From contig JAFMQP010000288.1 in assembly GCA_017354575.1 (NCBI GenBank), positions 1 through 5,224 on the forward strand: a stretch of 5,224 nucleotides of DNA, read 5' to 3'. Each line of letters opens with the position of its first letter. The stretch's first letter is position 1. Shown here piece by piece: positions 1 through 4,769 of the stretch. The stretch is from Acidothermales bacterium. Its GTDB lineage: Bacteria > Actinomycetota > Actinomycetes > Streptosporangiales > WHST01. The translations under genes were made by a program, and so were the position numbers. Below the pieces are notes generated by a model that saw only the letters and a list, made by a program, of their open reading frames with translations, was not told where the DNA came from and made no database searches.

Positions 1-1
1 G

Positions 2-94
2 AACCTCGACTCGGCGGAGTGCGCGGAGCTCATGCGTACGTTCATCAGGACACATCCCGACCTGTGGAACGACGACATCGGCGAGCAGAGATGA
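2..94 (+). CDS. C-terminal fragment of an unrecognised protein
   Basis: This is an open frame entering from the left edge and ending in TGA at 92-94. It encodes the last 30 residues of a protein, containing ECAELMRTFIRTHPDLWNDD and ending IGEQR. The third codon positions are almost all G or C, as in the other genes here, which supports a real coding end rather than a chance frame. I do not recognise the family from so short a piece: it is a mixed polar/hydrophobic, probably helical tail with no membrane segment or catalytic motif visible. It lies upstream of and codirectional with the sulfotransferase gene. The 72-bp gap between them contains regulatory-looking repeats, so the two are probably not one tight operon. 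Confidence 0.6.
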   Translation, partial: NLDSAECAELMRTFIRTHPDLWNDDIGEQR

Positions 95-100
95 GCCGCT

Positions 101-129
101 GTTCACCAGGCGTTCACCGTCAGGTCGCT
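101..129 (+). promoter_or_regulatory. Candidate PhoP box (11-nt direct repeats)
   Basis: GTTCACC occurs at 101-107 and again at 112-118, exactly 11 nt apart, and a weaker unit GGTCGCT follows at 123-129 in the same 11-nt register. Tandem 11-nt repeats built on GTTCACC are the known binding pattern of the phosphate-response regulator PhoP in Streptomyces and relatives. The site is intergenic, 38 bp or more before the sulfotransferase start. GTTCACC also appears singly inside several genes of this GC-rich window, so one copy means little; the evidence is the phased repetition outside coding sequence. Confidence 0.45.
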
Positions 130-130
130 G

Positions 131-140
131 GGTCATGACC
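131..140. promoter_or_regulatory. 10-bp perfect palindrome GGTCATGACC
   Basis: GGTCATGACC is its own reverse complement and lies between the PhoP-box-like repeat and the sulfotransferase start. It might be a half-size operator, or it might extend the preceding 11-nt repeat register, whose next unit would begin at 134. A 10-bp palindrome is not rare by chance, so this is a weak call. Confidence 0.2.
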
Positions 141-166
141 GTTCGATGAGGCATGCTTTGGGCTCT

Positions 167-1261
167 ATGGCGGAAAGGGTCTTCCTGCACGTAGGTGCGC
201 CGAAGACGGGGACGACGTACCTGCAGCACATCCTGTGGAACAACCGTGAGACGTTGAAGCAGGCGGGGTTCCTGCTGCCGGGCACGCGTACGGCGCACTA
301 CCAGGCGATGGGCGACCTGCGGCGGGGGCTCTGGCACGACCCGGCGGGGACGTGGACGTGGGACCGGATGGCCGCGACCGCACGGGACTGGCCCGGCACC
401 GTCATCCTCAGCGAGGAGATGCTCGGCGCGGCGACCGCGGAGGAGGCGGCGTCGGCGATCGAGCGGTTCGCGCCCGCCGAGGTGCACGTCGTCGTCGCCG
501 GACGCGACCTCTGGCGTACCGTCCCGTCGAGCTGGCAGCAGGCGGTGCGGGCGCGCGGCCTGGGCCGGTTCGGGGCGTACGTGACGGCGCTGCGGTCCGG
601 TGTCTACCCGCAGTTCTGGCAGCACCAGACGCCGCTGCCGATCCTCGAGCGATGGGGCGCGACCCTCCCCCCGGAGCGGCGCCATCTCGTCACCGTGCCC
701 GCGGCGGGCGCGGATCCCGAGCTGCTGTGGGCGCGTTTCTCCGAGGTGGTCGGCATCCCCGCGGGGCTGTGCCGGACCGACGTCGAGCAGGGCAGGGGCA
801 ACACGTCGCTCGGCGCGGCGGAGACCGAACTGCTCCGCCGGGTCAACGTCGCGCTCGGCGACGACTACCCGCTACGGGCGCCGTACGTCAACGCGGTGCA
901 CCGGCACCTGCAGAACCCCGTGCTCATGCTCCGGCCGCGCGGCGAACGCTTCAGCGTGCCCGCCGAGCACGCCGACTGGCTCGACGCCGTCGCGCACCAG
1001 ATGGTCGAGGAGCTCAAGGCGTTCCCGTGTCACGTCGTCGGAGACCTCGACGACCTGCTGCCGGCGGACGTCTCGGTCCTGCGTTCACCGGACGACGTCA
1101 CCGACGCCGAGCTGGCCCAGACGGCGGTCGAGACGATCGTCGGGATGCTGCGGCACGCCGAGACGCTCGTCGCCGAGGCGGCGCCGCCCCCGCCGCGCCG
1201 CCGCCGCGGGCGGATGACCCGCATGCTGTCGCTGGTCATGCGGGCGCTGACCCCGTCGTAG
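167..1261 (+). CDS. Sulfotransferase family protein
   Basis: The gene encodes a 364-aa predicted cytosolic sulfotransferase, expected to move the sulfo group of PAPS onto an unknown acceptor. The N-terminal strand-loop FLHVGAPKTGTTYLQ (residues 6-20) is the 5'-phosphosulfate-binding loop of this fold. An LSEE motif follows at 81-84. GRDLWRTVPSSW (112-123) fits the 3'-phosphate-binding motif, with Arg113 and Ser121 eight residues apart as in classical sulfotransferases. The C-terminus is unusual: four prolines, four arginines, then a short basic amphipathic stretch (about 340-364) that could contact membrane or an acidic partner. I chose ATG 167 over ATG 146 because it places the binding loop at the usual distance from the N-terminus. 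Neither start has a good ribosome-binding site; CATGCT at 152-157 could be a -10 for a near-leaderless transcript. The acceptor cannot be inferred from the neighbours. The family is fairly sure, the substrate unknown. Confidence 0.85.
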   Translation: MAERVFLHVGAPKTGTTYLQHILWNNRETLKQAGFLLPGTRTAHYQAMGDLRRGLWHDPAGTWTWDRMAATARDWPGTVILSEEMLGAATAEEAASAIERFAPAEVHVVVAGRDLWRTVPSSWQQAVRARGLGRFGAYVTALRSGVYPQFWQHQTPLPILERWGATLPPERRHLVTVPAAGADPELLWARFSEVVGIPAGLCRTDVEQGRGNTSLGAAETELLRRVNVALGDDYPLRAPYVNAVHRHLQNPVLMLRPRGERFSVPAEHADWLDAVAHQMVEELKAFPCHVVGDLDDLLPADVSVLRSPDDVTDAELAQTAVETIVGMLRHAETLVAEAAPPPPRRRRGRMTRMLSLVMRALTPS

Positions 1262-1274
1262 GGCGGCGGTCAGC
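1246..1274. terminator. Candidate bidirectional hairpin terminator between convergent genes
   Basis: GCTGACC at 1246-1252 pairs perfectly with GGTCAGC at 1268-1274, giving a 7-bp stem with a 15-nt loop. The structure spans the stop codons of both the sulfotransferase gene (TAG 1259-1261) and the convergent oxidoreductase gene (stop at 1270-1272), with only 8 bp between the genes. There is no T-run, which is common for actinomycete terminators, but it also leaves chance pairing possible. Confidence 0.4.
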
Positions 1275-2112
1275 CGACCTCGCGCAGGCGGGGGAGCAGC
1301 TCCGCGGTGCGTTCGGCCTCGGCGACGGTGTCGTCGGAGCGCAGGATCAGCAGGATCTCGGTGATCCCGACACGTGCGAACGCCTCCGTCTGCCGCAGCA
1401 GCTCGTCGGCGTCGTCGCCGACGCCGAGCTGCACCGAACGCCTGACGGCGGCGGGGTCACGGCCGACGTCCGCGCAGTGCCGGTCCAGGATTTCGCCGGA
1501 CTCGGCGACGGCCTCCGGCGTGCCGCCCGCGGCGTTCCACACGTCGGCGTACTCGGCGGTGATCCGCAGGGTGCGCTTCGGACCAGAACCGCCGATCCAG
1601 ATCGGCGGATGCGGTTGCTGGACGGGCTTCGGCAGGGCGACCGCGTCCTTCACCTGGTAGTGGCGTCCGTCGAAGGTCGTCCGTGGCTGGGTCCACAGTG
1701 AGCGGATGATCTGGACGGCCTCCTCGAGCCGGTCCGCACGGTCGTTCCTGGTGCCGAACTCGAGGCCGAGCATGGTGTGTTCGTTCTCCGCCCAGCCCGC
1801 GCCGATACCGAACTCCAGCCGGCCACCGGACAGGTGGTCGACGGTGACCGCCGTCTTCGCAAGCACGCCCGGATGCCGGTACGTGTTGCCGACGACCGCG
1901 CAGCCGATCCTCGTACGCGACGTCGCCTCCGCCATCGCCGCGAGCTGCGTCCACGCCTCGAAGATGTCGCCGTCGTCGCGGGGCCCGAGAGTGGCGAAGT
2001 GGTCCATGACCCAACAGCTCTCGAAGCCGGCGTCGTCCGCGATGCGCCAGACGTCACGGAGCTCGTCGATGTCGGCGTTCTGGCTGCGCTTGAGTCCGAA
2101 ACGGAGTGTCAT
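1270..2112 (-). CDS. LLM-class (luciferase-like) flavin/F420-dependent oxidoreductase
   Basis: The gene encodes a 280-aa TIM-barrel oxidoreductase of the bacterial luciferase-like superfamily, which uses FMN or, in many actinomycete members, coenzyme F420; the substrate is unknown. Family signatures in order: N-terminal strand LRFGLKRS (3-10); SCWVMDHFA (32-40); TYRHPGVLAKTAVTVDHLSGGR (77-98); the glycine-rich cofactor loop FGIGAGW (101-107) followed by E109 and E111; RLEEAVQIIRSLW (128-140); and PHPPIWIGGSG (167-177). The length is on the short side of the usual 280-340. The ATG at 2112 is preceded by GGAAGAG with a 7-nt spacer, which supports the start; an extension further upstream would run into the divergent ACT-domain gene. 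It converges with the sulfotransferase gene across 8 bp and diverges from the ACT gene across 30 bp. F420 rather than FMN dependence is an inference from lineage and from the TIGR03560/03619-like look of the sequence, not proven by residues. Confidence 0.9.
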   Translation of the reverse strand: MTLRFGLKRSQNADIDELRDVWRIADDAGFESCWVMDHFATLGPRDDGDIFEAWTQLAAMAEATSRTRIGCAVVGNTYRHPGVLAKTAVTVDHLSGGRLEFGIGAGWAENEHTMLGLEFGTRNDRADRLEEAVQIIRSLWTQPRTTFDGRHYQVKDAVALPKPVQQPHPPIWIGGSGPKRTLRITAEYADVWNAAGGTPEAVAESGEILDRHCADVGRDPAAVRRSVQLGVGDDADELLRQTEAFARVGITEILLILRSDDTVAEAERTAELLPRLREVG

Positions 2113-2130
2113 GCCGTCACTCTTCCATGC

Positions 2131-2136
2131 GAGGAT
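2131..2136 (+). promoter_or_regulatory. GAGGAT: ribosome-binding site or leaderless -10 for the ACT gene
   Basis: GAGGAT sits 6 nt before the GTG start at 2143. Its GAGG part could act as a Shine-Dalgarno with an 8-nt spacer. The whole hexamer is also one base from TAGGAT, a typical actinomycete -10, which at this distance would give a transcript starting at the GTG itself. The sequence alone does not decide. The whole intergenic space to the divergent gene is 30 bp. Confidence 0.3.
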
Positions 2137-2142
2137 CCGGCC

Positions 2143-2550
2143 GTGAAGGCGATCCGGCTGCGCGTGCTCCCTGGTGAGTTCGCCGTCTGCCGGCTGCCCG
2201 CCGACGCGCCGGTCCCGCGCGTTCCCGGTGCGGCGGAGCTGTTCGCGGTCACCCGCACCCGTGACGAGCTGTCCGTCGTGGGCCCGGTGTACGACGTGCC
2301 TGCCGACGCCGTCGTCGAGCCCGGCTGGCGCGCGCTGGGCGTCCTCGGCCCGCTGGACTTCGCGCTCACCGGCGTCCTCGCCGGCATCGCGGTACCGCTC
2401 GCGGACGCCGGGGTGTCCGTCTTCGCCGTGTCGACGTACGACACCGACTACGTGCTCGTGCGGGCGGACGCCCTGCGTTCGGCGCTCGACGTGCTGCGCG
2501 GCGCGGGACACGAGGTCGACGAACGACGAGAGCGCGGGCTCAGTCCCTGA
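2143..2550 (+). CDS. ACT domain-containing protein (two ACT-like halves)
   Basis: The gene encodes a 135-aa soluble protein resembling the small bacterial ACT-domain proteins related to the ligand-sensing ACT modules of eukaryotic CASTOR proteins. The first half (about 1-58) is RLRVLPGEFAVCRLP followed by LFAVTRTRDELSVV. The second half (about 62-130) has the hallmark GPLDFALTGVLAGIAVPLAD (69-88), then AGVSVFAVSTYDTDYVLVR (89-107) and a final helix to 122. ACT domains usually bind amino acids or similar small ligands at domain interfaces; there is no catalytic domain attached, so this is probably a free sensor or regulator with unknown ligand. GTG 2143 is the only start that fits: the reading frame continues upstream only through the antisense of the divergent oxidoreductase gene. 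Its 3' end overlaps the convergent helix-hairpin-helix gene by 11 bp. The family call is strong, the function unknown. Confidence 0.88.
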   Translation: MKAIRLRVLPGEFAVCRLPADAPVPRVPGAAELFAVTRTRDELSVVGPVYDVPADAVVEPGWRALGVLGPLDFALTGVLAGIAVPLADAGVSVFAVSTYDTDYVLVRADALRSALDVLRGAGHEVDERRERGLSP

Positions 2551-2743
2551 AGGACAGGCCGTGCGCCGCCAGCGCCTCGCCGAGCCGGCGGATCGCCTTG
2601 GGGCCCATACCGTGCAGTTTCCCGAGCTCCCTCGCGGTGACGTCGGTCAGCTGTTCCAGCCGGGTGTAGCCGGCGGCGGCCAGCGCGCGTCGCGCGGGCT
2701 CGCTGAGACCGGTCGGCAGCGGTGTTTCGCCGTCCGTGGGCAT
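2540..2743 (-). CDS. Small helix-hairpin-helix protein, RNA polymerase alpha-CTD-like
   Basis: The gene encodes a 67-aa protein made almost entirely of one compact helical domain. LSEPARRALAAAGYTRLEQL (13-32) followed by TARELGKLHGMGPKAIRRLGEAL (36-58) matches the fold of the RNA polymerase alpha C-terminal domain and related helix-hairpin-helix proteins; GMGPKA (45-50) is the hairpin that normally contacts the DNA backbone. A DNA-binding or structural role is likely, but no target can be named. The start at 2743 is preceded by GGAGG (minus strand, complement of 2752-2756) with an 8-nt spacer. A longer reading to 2821 would add a low-complexity N-terminus across the intergenic region and is less likely. 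The last 11 bp overlap the 3' end of the convergent ACT gene. Confidence 0.85.
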   Translation of the reverse strand: MPTDGETPLPTGLSEPARRALAAAGYTRLEQLTDVTARELGKLHGMGPKAIRRLGEALAAHGLSFRD

Positions 2744-2770
2744 GGACCGCCCCTCCCGTGTCGGTTCACC

Positions 2771-2782
2771 GTTGCGGGCAAC
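2771..2782. promoter_or_regulatory. Interrupted palindrome GTTGC-N2-GCAAC in a divergent promoter region
   Basis: Two perfect 5-bp arms, GTTGC and GCAAC, are separated by GG. The element lies in the 98-bp gap between the divergent helix-hairpin-helix gene (27 bp to its start) and the small membrane-protein gene (59 bp to its start), where a dimeric regulator could affect both promoters. A TACCAT hexamer on the minus strand (complement of 2793-2798) could be a -10 for the helix-hairpin-helix gene, which would put the palindrome just downstream of it. The arms are short, so chance is a real possibility. Confidence 0.25.
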
Positions 2783-2841
2783 TGGCATGCTGATGGTACG
2801 GGGTCGGGCACCTTGTCCCACCCAGACGGTTGGAGATCGTC

Positions 2842-3045
2842 ATGAAGACAGTGGTGTTCGTCATCGGCGTGCTCGTCGCGCTGGCCGGAGCGGTCTTCGC
2901 CCTCCAGGGTGCCGGCGTGCTCCCGGGCAGCATGATGTCGGGCGACCCGAAGTGGACCGTCATCGGTGTGGTGATGGTCGTCGTCGGCCTGTTCGGCGTC
3001 TTCTTCGGCCTTCGTCGCGGCGGCAGGGGAACTCGCGGCGCCTAG
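2842..3045 (+). CDS. Small two-helix membrane protein, uncharacterised
   Basis: The gene encodes a 67-aa protein with two predicted membrane helices: about 3-22 (VVFVIGVLVALAGAVFALQG) and about 38-57 (WTVIGVVMVVVGLFGVFFGL). The short linker LPGSMMSGDPK lies between them. The tail RRGGRGTRGA is basic, so by the positive-inside rule both ends should be cytoplasmic and the linker outside. The pattern LQG-x3-LPGS-x-M-x-G followed by a second helix is, to my recollection, shared by many small bacterial membrane proteins of unknown function. ATG 2842 is preceded by GGAG (2832-2835) with a 6-nt spacer; the in-frame TTG at 2830 overlaps that site and is rejected. The DUF1348 gene begins 39 bp downstream with its own ribosome-binding site, so the two may share a transcript. 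No function can be inferred. Confidence 0.85.
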   Translation: MKTVVFVIGVLVALAGAVFALQGAGVLPGSMMSGDPKWTVIGVVMVVVGLFGVFFGLRRGGRGTRGA

Positions 3046-3084
3046 ACTACGTGTGCCAGCAGAGCGCCCCACAGGAGAGTCGCG

Positions 3085-3543
3085 ATGACAGACCGACCGC
3101 CGCTGCCGCCGTTCGACCGCGCCGCCGCGTCGAAGAAGGTGCAGGCGGCGGAGGACGCCTGGAACACCCGCGATCCGGAGCGGGTCGCGGGGGCGTACAC
3201 CGTGGACTCGGTCTGGCGTAACCGCGACACGTTCATCGACGGCCGGGAGGAGATCGTCGCGTTCCTCACGGCCAAATGGGAACGGGAGCTCGACTACGCC
3301 CTGCGCAAGAACCTGTGGTCGTTCACCGAGAACCGGATCGGCGTGCGGTTCCAGTACGAGTCCCACGACGCGTCCGGCCAGTGGTGGCGCAGCTACGGCA
3401 ACGAGCTGTGGGAGTTCGACGAGCACGGCCTGATGCGCAGGCGTGAAGCCAGCATCAACGACGTCGCGATCGCGGAGTCGGAGCGCCGGATCTTCGGCCC
3501 CCGGCCGGAAAGCGAGCACGGCCTGGAGTTCCCGATCCGCTGA
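3085..3543 (+). CDS. DUF1348 / NTF2-like (SnoaL-like) protein
   Basis: The gene encodes a 152-aa single-domain protein of the nuclear transport factor 2-like cone fold, close to the DUF1348 family. Visible signatures are KVQAAEDAWNTRDPERVAGAY (18-38), SVWRNRDTFIDGREEIVAFL (42-61), KWERELDYALRKNLWSF (64-80), NRIGVRFQYE (83-92), GQWWRSYGNELWEFDEHGLM (98-117) and RRREASINDVAI (118-129). The length is normal for the family, and the protein looks cytoplasmic. NTF2-like proteins include isomerases, hydrolases and ligand-binding proteins, but DUF1348 members have no established reaction that I know of. The conserved Asp/Trp/Arg/Tyr positions would line the cone pocket. AGGAG at 3073-3077, 7 nt before the ATG, fixes the start. 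It follows the small membrane-protein gene and converges on the dehydrogenase gene with 8 bp between stops; I see no convincing hairpin there. Confidence 0.9.
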   Translation: MTDRPPLPPFDRAAASKKVQAAEDAWNTRDPERVAGAYTVDSVWRNRDTFIDGREEIVAFLTAKWERELDYALRKNLWSFTENRIGVRFQYESHDASGQWWRSYGNELWEFDEHGLMRRREASINDVAIAESERRIFGPRPESEHGLEFPIR

Positions 3544-3551
3544 GCCCGGCG

Positions 3552-4601
3552 CTACCCGAACGTGATGACGACCTTGACGTCGTCGTCGTGCGCGGTGAAC
3601 GCGTCGTGGAAGTCGGCCAGCGGCACGCGGCGGCTGACCAGCCTGGCGAGCCAGTCGTGCGGCGCCTCGGCGAGGGCGTCGAGCGCGAGCCGGTAGTGCC
3701 GGATGTTGGCGTTCACCGACCCGACGATCGCGTCGTTCTCCAGCACGATGTCGCGGTTCAGCCTCCCGACGTCCGTGGTGAGGTTGCGGCCCGTCGGCGA
3801 GACGCCGGTGAGGCAGACGATGCCGTACGAGCCGGTGTTCGCGATCGCGTCGAACACCAGTGCGCCGACGCCGGTCGCCTCGACCACGACGTCCGGACGC
3901 AGTCGGCTGACCACGTCCTCCATCGGCTCGCTGTGGTACGTCGCCCCGAGATCCCTTACCAGCGCGGGCTTCGGGCCGTCGGCCATGCGGTCGAGGACGT
4001 GCACGTCCAGGCCGCGCTGGACGCCGAGCAGCGCCGCGAGCAGGCCGATCGGCCCGGCGCCCGTAACCAGCACGGTACGCGGCTCGAACCAGGCACGGCC
4101 GCCGATCCGCTCGACCTGGTCCCACGCCTTCGCGACGACGCTCGTCGGCTCGGTCAGCACACCGGCGTCGCCGAGCGCGGGGTCGAGGCGCACGGCGTAG
4201 TCGGTCTCGACGGCCCACAGCTCGCTTCCGTACCCGTCGACCTCCTTGATGCCGCGCTCGACGTACCGTCCGTTGCGGCACATGTCGAACTCGCCGCGGG
4301 CGCACGCACCGCACGGCTCGGGGTCGGGACGCCGGACGACGCCGACGACGAGGTCACCCGGGGTGAAGCCACTGCCCGACGGCGCCTCGACGACCTCGCC
4401 GAGCGACTCGTGGCCGAGCACCAGCCGGTCGCGTCCCGGCGGCGTGAACCCGTACTCGCCTGCCGCGATCTCCTTGTCGGTGCCGCAGACGCCGAGCGCG
4501 CGGGCGCGTACCAACAGCTCGCCGGCACGCGCCTCGGCGTCGGGTACCTCGTCCAGCTCCAGCGAATCCGGGTGGTCGGGGCGTACGGTCAACGCGCGCA
4601 T
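3552..4601 (-). CDS. Zinc-dependent MDR dehydrogenase, glucose 1-dehydrogenase-like
   Basis: The gene encodes a 349-aa medium-chain dehydrogenase most like the glucose dehydrogenases of archaea and actinomycetes, which oxidise D-glucose or related sugars to lactones with NAD(P)+. The catalytic-domain motif ALGVCGTDKEIAAGEYG (35-51) provides Cys39, and LVLGHESLGEV (60-70) provides His64 and Glu65 as likely zinc ligands; Glu151 in LTEPTSVVAKAWD may complete the site. EPCGACARGEFDMC (95-108) keeps Cys97, Cys100 and Cys108 of the structural-zinc lobe, while the position usually held by a fourth cysteine is Gly103. VLVTGAGPIGLLAALLG (177-193) is the Rossmann loop; Asp204 at the end of the next strand favours NAD+ over NADP+ (inference). 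The C-terminal part fits the glucose-dehydrogenase C-terminal domain. GAGGAG with a 5-nt spacer precedes the ATG at 4601. It diverges from hrpA and converges on the DUF1348 gene. The substrate is not proven; other sugars or polyols remain possible. Confidence 0.87.
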   Translation of the reverse strand: MRALTVRPDHPDSLELDEVPDAEARAGELLVRARALGVCGTDKEIAAGEYGFTPPGRDRLVLGHESLGEVVEAPSGSGFTPGDLVVGVVRRPDPEPCGACARGEFDMCRNGRYVERGIKEVDGYGSELWAVETDYAVRLDPALGDAGVLTEPTSVVAKAWDQVERIGGRAWFEPRTVLVTGAGPIGLLAALLGVQRGLDVHVLDRMADGPKPALVRDLGATYHSEPMEDVVSRLRPDVVVEATGVGALVFDAIANTGSYGIVCLTGVSPTGRNLTTDVGRLNRDIVLENDAIVGSVNANIRHYRLALDALAEAPHDWLARLVSRRVPLADFHDAFTAHDDDVKVVITFG

Positions 4602-4677
4602 CCGGTCTCCTCGCGGTCGTGGCGGTCCTTGCCGGAATGACCATGCCACACCGGATGTCCCGACCGGCTCGCACACC

Positions 4678-4692
4678 GCCGCCGACGGCGGC
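4678..4692. repeat. 15-bp palindrome (7-bp arms, one central base)
   Basis: GCCGCCG at 4678-4684 and CGGCGGC at 4686-4692 flank a single A. It lies in the 168-bp gap between the divergent dehydrogenase and hrpA genes. No converging transcript needs a terminator here and there is no T-run, so an operator or DNA-structure role is more plausible than termination. The GC-only arms make chance occurrence likelier than usual in such DNA. Confidence 0.35.
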
Positions 4693-4712
4693 AGGCCGAA
4701 CGAGCCTCCGTC

Positions 4713-4738
4713 GCCGTCCGCCGGCGCCGTCCGCCGGC
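4713..4738 (+). repeat. Perfect 13-bp tandem duplication
   Basis: GCCGTCCGCCGGC is present twice back to back (4713-4725 and 4726-4738) without a mismatch. It lies upstream of the hrpA start, ending 20 bp before its candidate -10 and covering where a -35 would sit. It could be a paired binding site or a slippage duplication. Confidence 0.6.
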
Positions 4739-4757
4739 GCGGCGACGCCTTTCACCG

Positions 4758-4763
4758 TAGCCT
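4758..4763 (+). promoter_or_regulatory. Candidate -10 (TAGCCT) for leaderless hrpA transcript
   Basis: TAGCCT, which keeps the TA and final T of the actinomycete -10 pattern, ends 6 nt before the GTG start at 4770. That would put the transcription start at or beside the start codon. GGAAGG at 4764-4769 touches the GTG directly, too close to serve as a Shine-Dalgarno, which favours a leaderless message. I see no clear -35. Confidence 0.4.
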
Positions 4764-4769
4764 GGAAGG

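Noticed and set aside
146..166. Upstream ATG for the sulfotransferase gene (seven extra residues)
   Set aside because: It has no ribosome-binding site and would push the 5'-phosphosulfate-binding loop away from its usual N-terminal position; ATG 167 fits the family better, though neither start is well supported by upstream signals.
1589..1608. Perfect inverted repeat with 9-bp arms (CCGCCGATC-CA-GATCGGCGG)
   Set aside because: It lies inside the oxidoreductase gene exactly over the conserved PPIWIGG motif; Pro-Pro-Ile-Trp-Ile-Gly-Gly codons in GC-rich usage generate this symmetry by themselves.
352..1701. Long plus-strand open frame (449 codons) overlapping the sulfotransferase and oxidoreductase genes
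   Set aside because: It is arginine-, alanine- and glycine-rich with no recognisable domain, and it overlaps two genes with clear family motifs; such frames arise from the codon bias of very GC-rich DNA.
2744..2821. N-terminal extension of the helix-hairpin-helix protein
   Set aside because: It would add a basic, domainless stretch across the divergent promoter region, while the start at 2743 has a strong GGAGG at good spacing.
3321..3327. Single GTTCACC copies inside genes (for example here and near 1083 and 3711)
   Set aside because: They are isolated, in coding sequence, and explained by common codons; no second copy lies 11 nt away.
3544..3551. Terminator between the DUF1348 and dehydrogenase genes
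   Set aside because: Only 3-bp pairings (AGC/GCT) are visible around the two stops, too weak to call.
2647..4314. Long minus-strand open frame (555 codons) across the dehydrogenase, DUF1348 and membrane-protein genes
   Set aside because: Its translation is low-complexity Arg/Ala/Gly/Pro, and it runs antisense or out of frame to three well-supported genes.
3588..4640. Plus-strand open frame (350 codons) antisense to the dehydrogenase gene
   Set aside because: No motifs are present, and the opposite strand encodes a complete MDR enzyme with a good ribosome-binding site.
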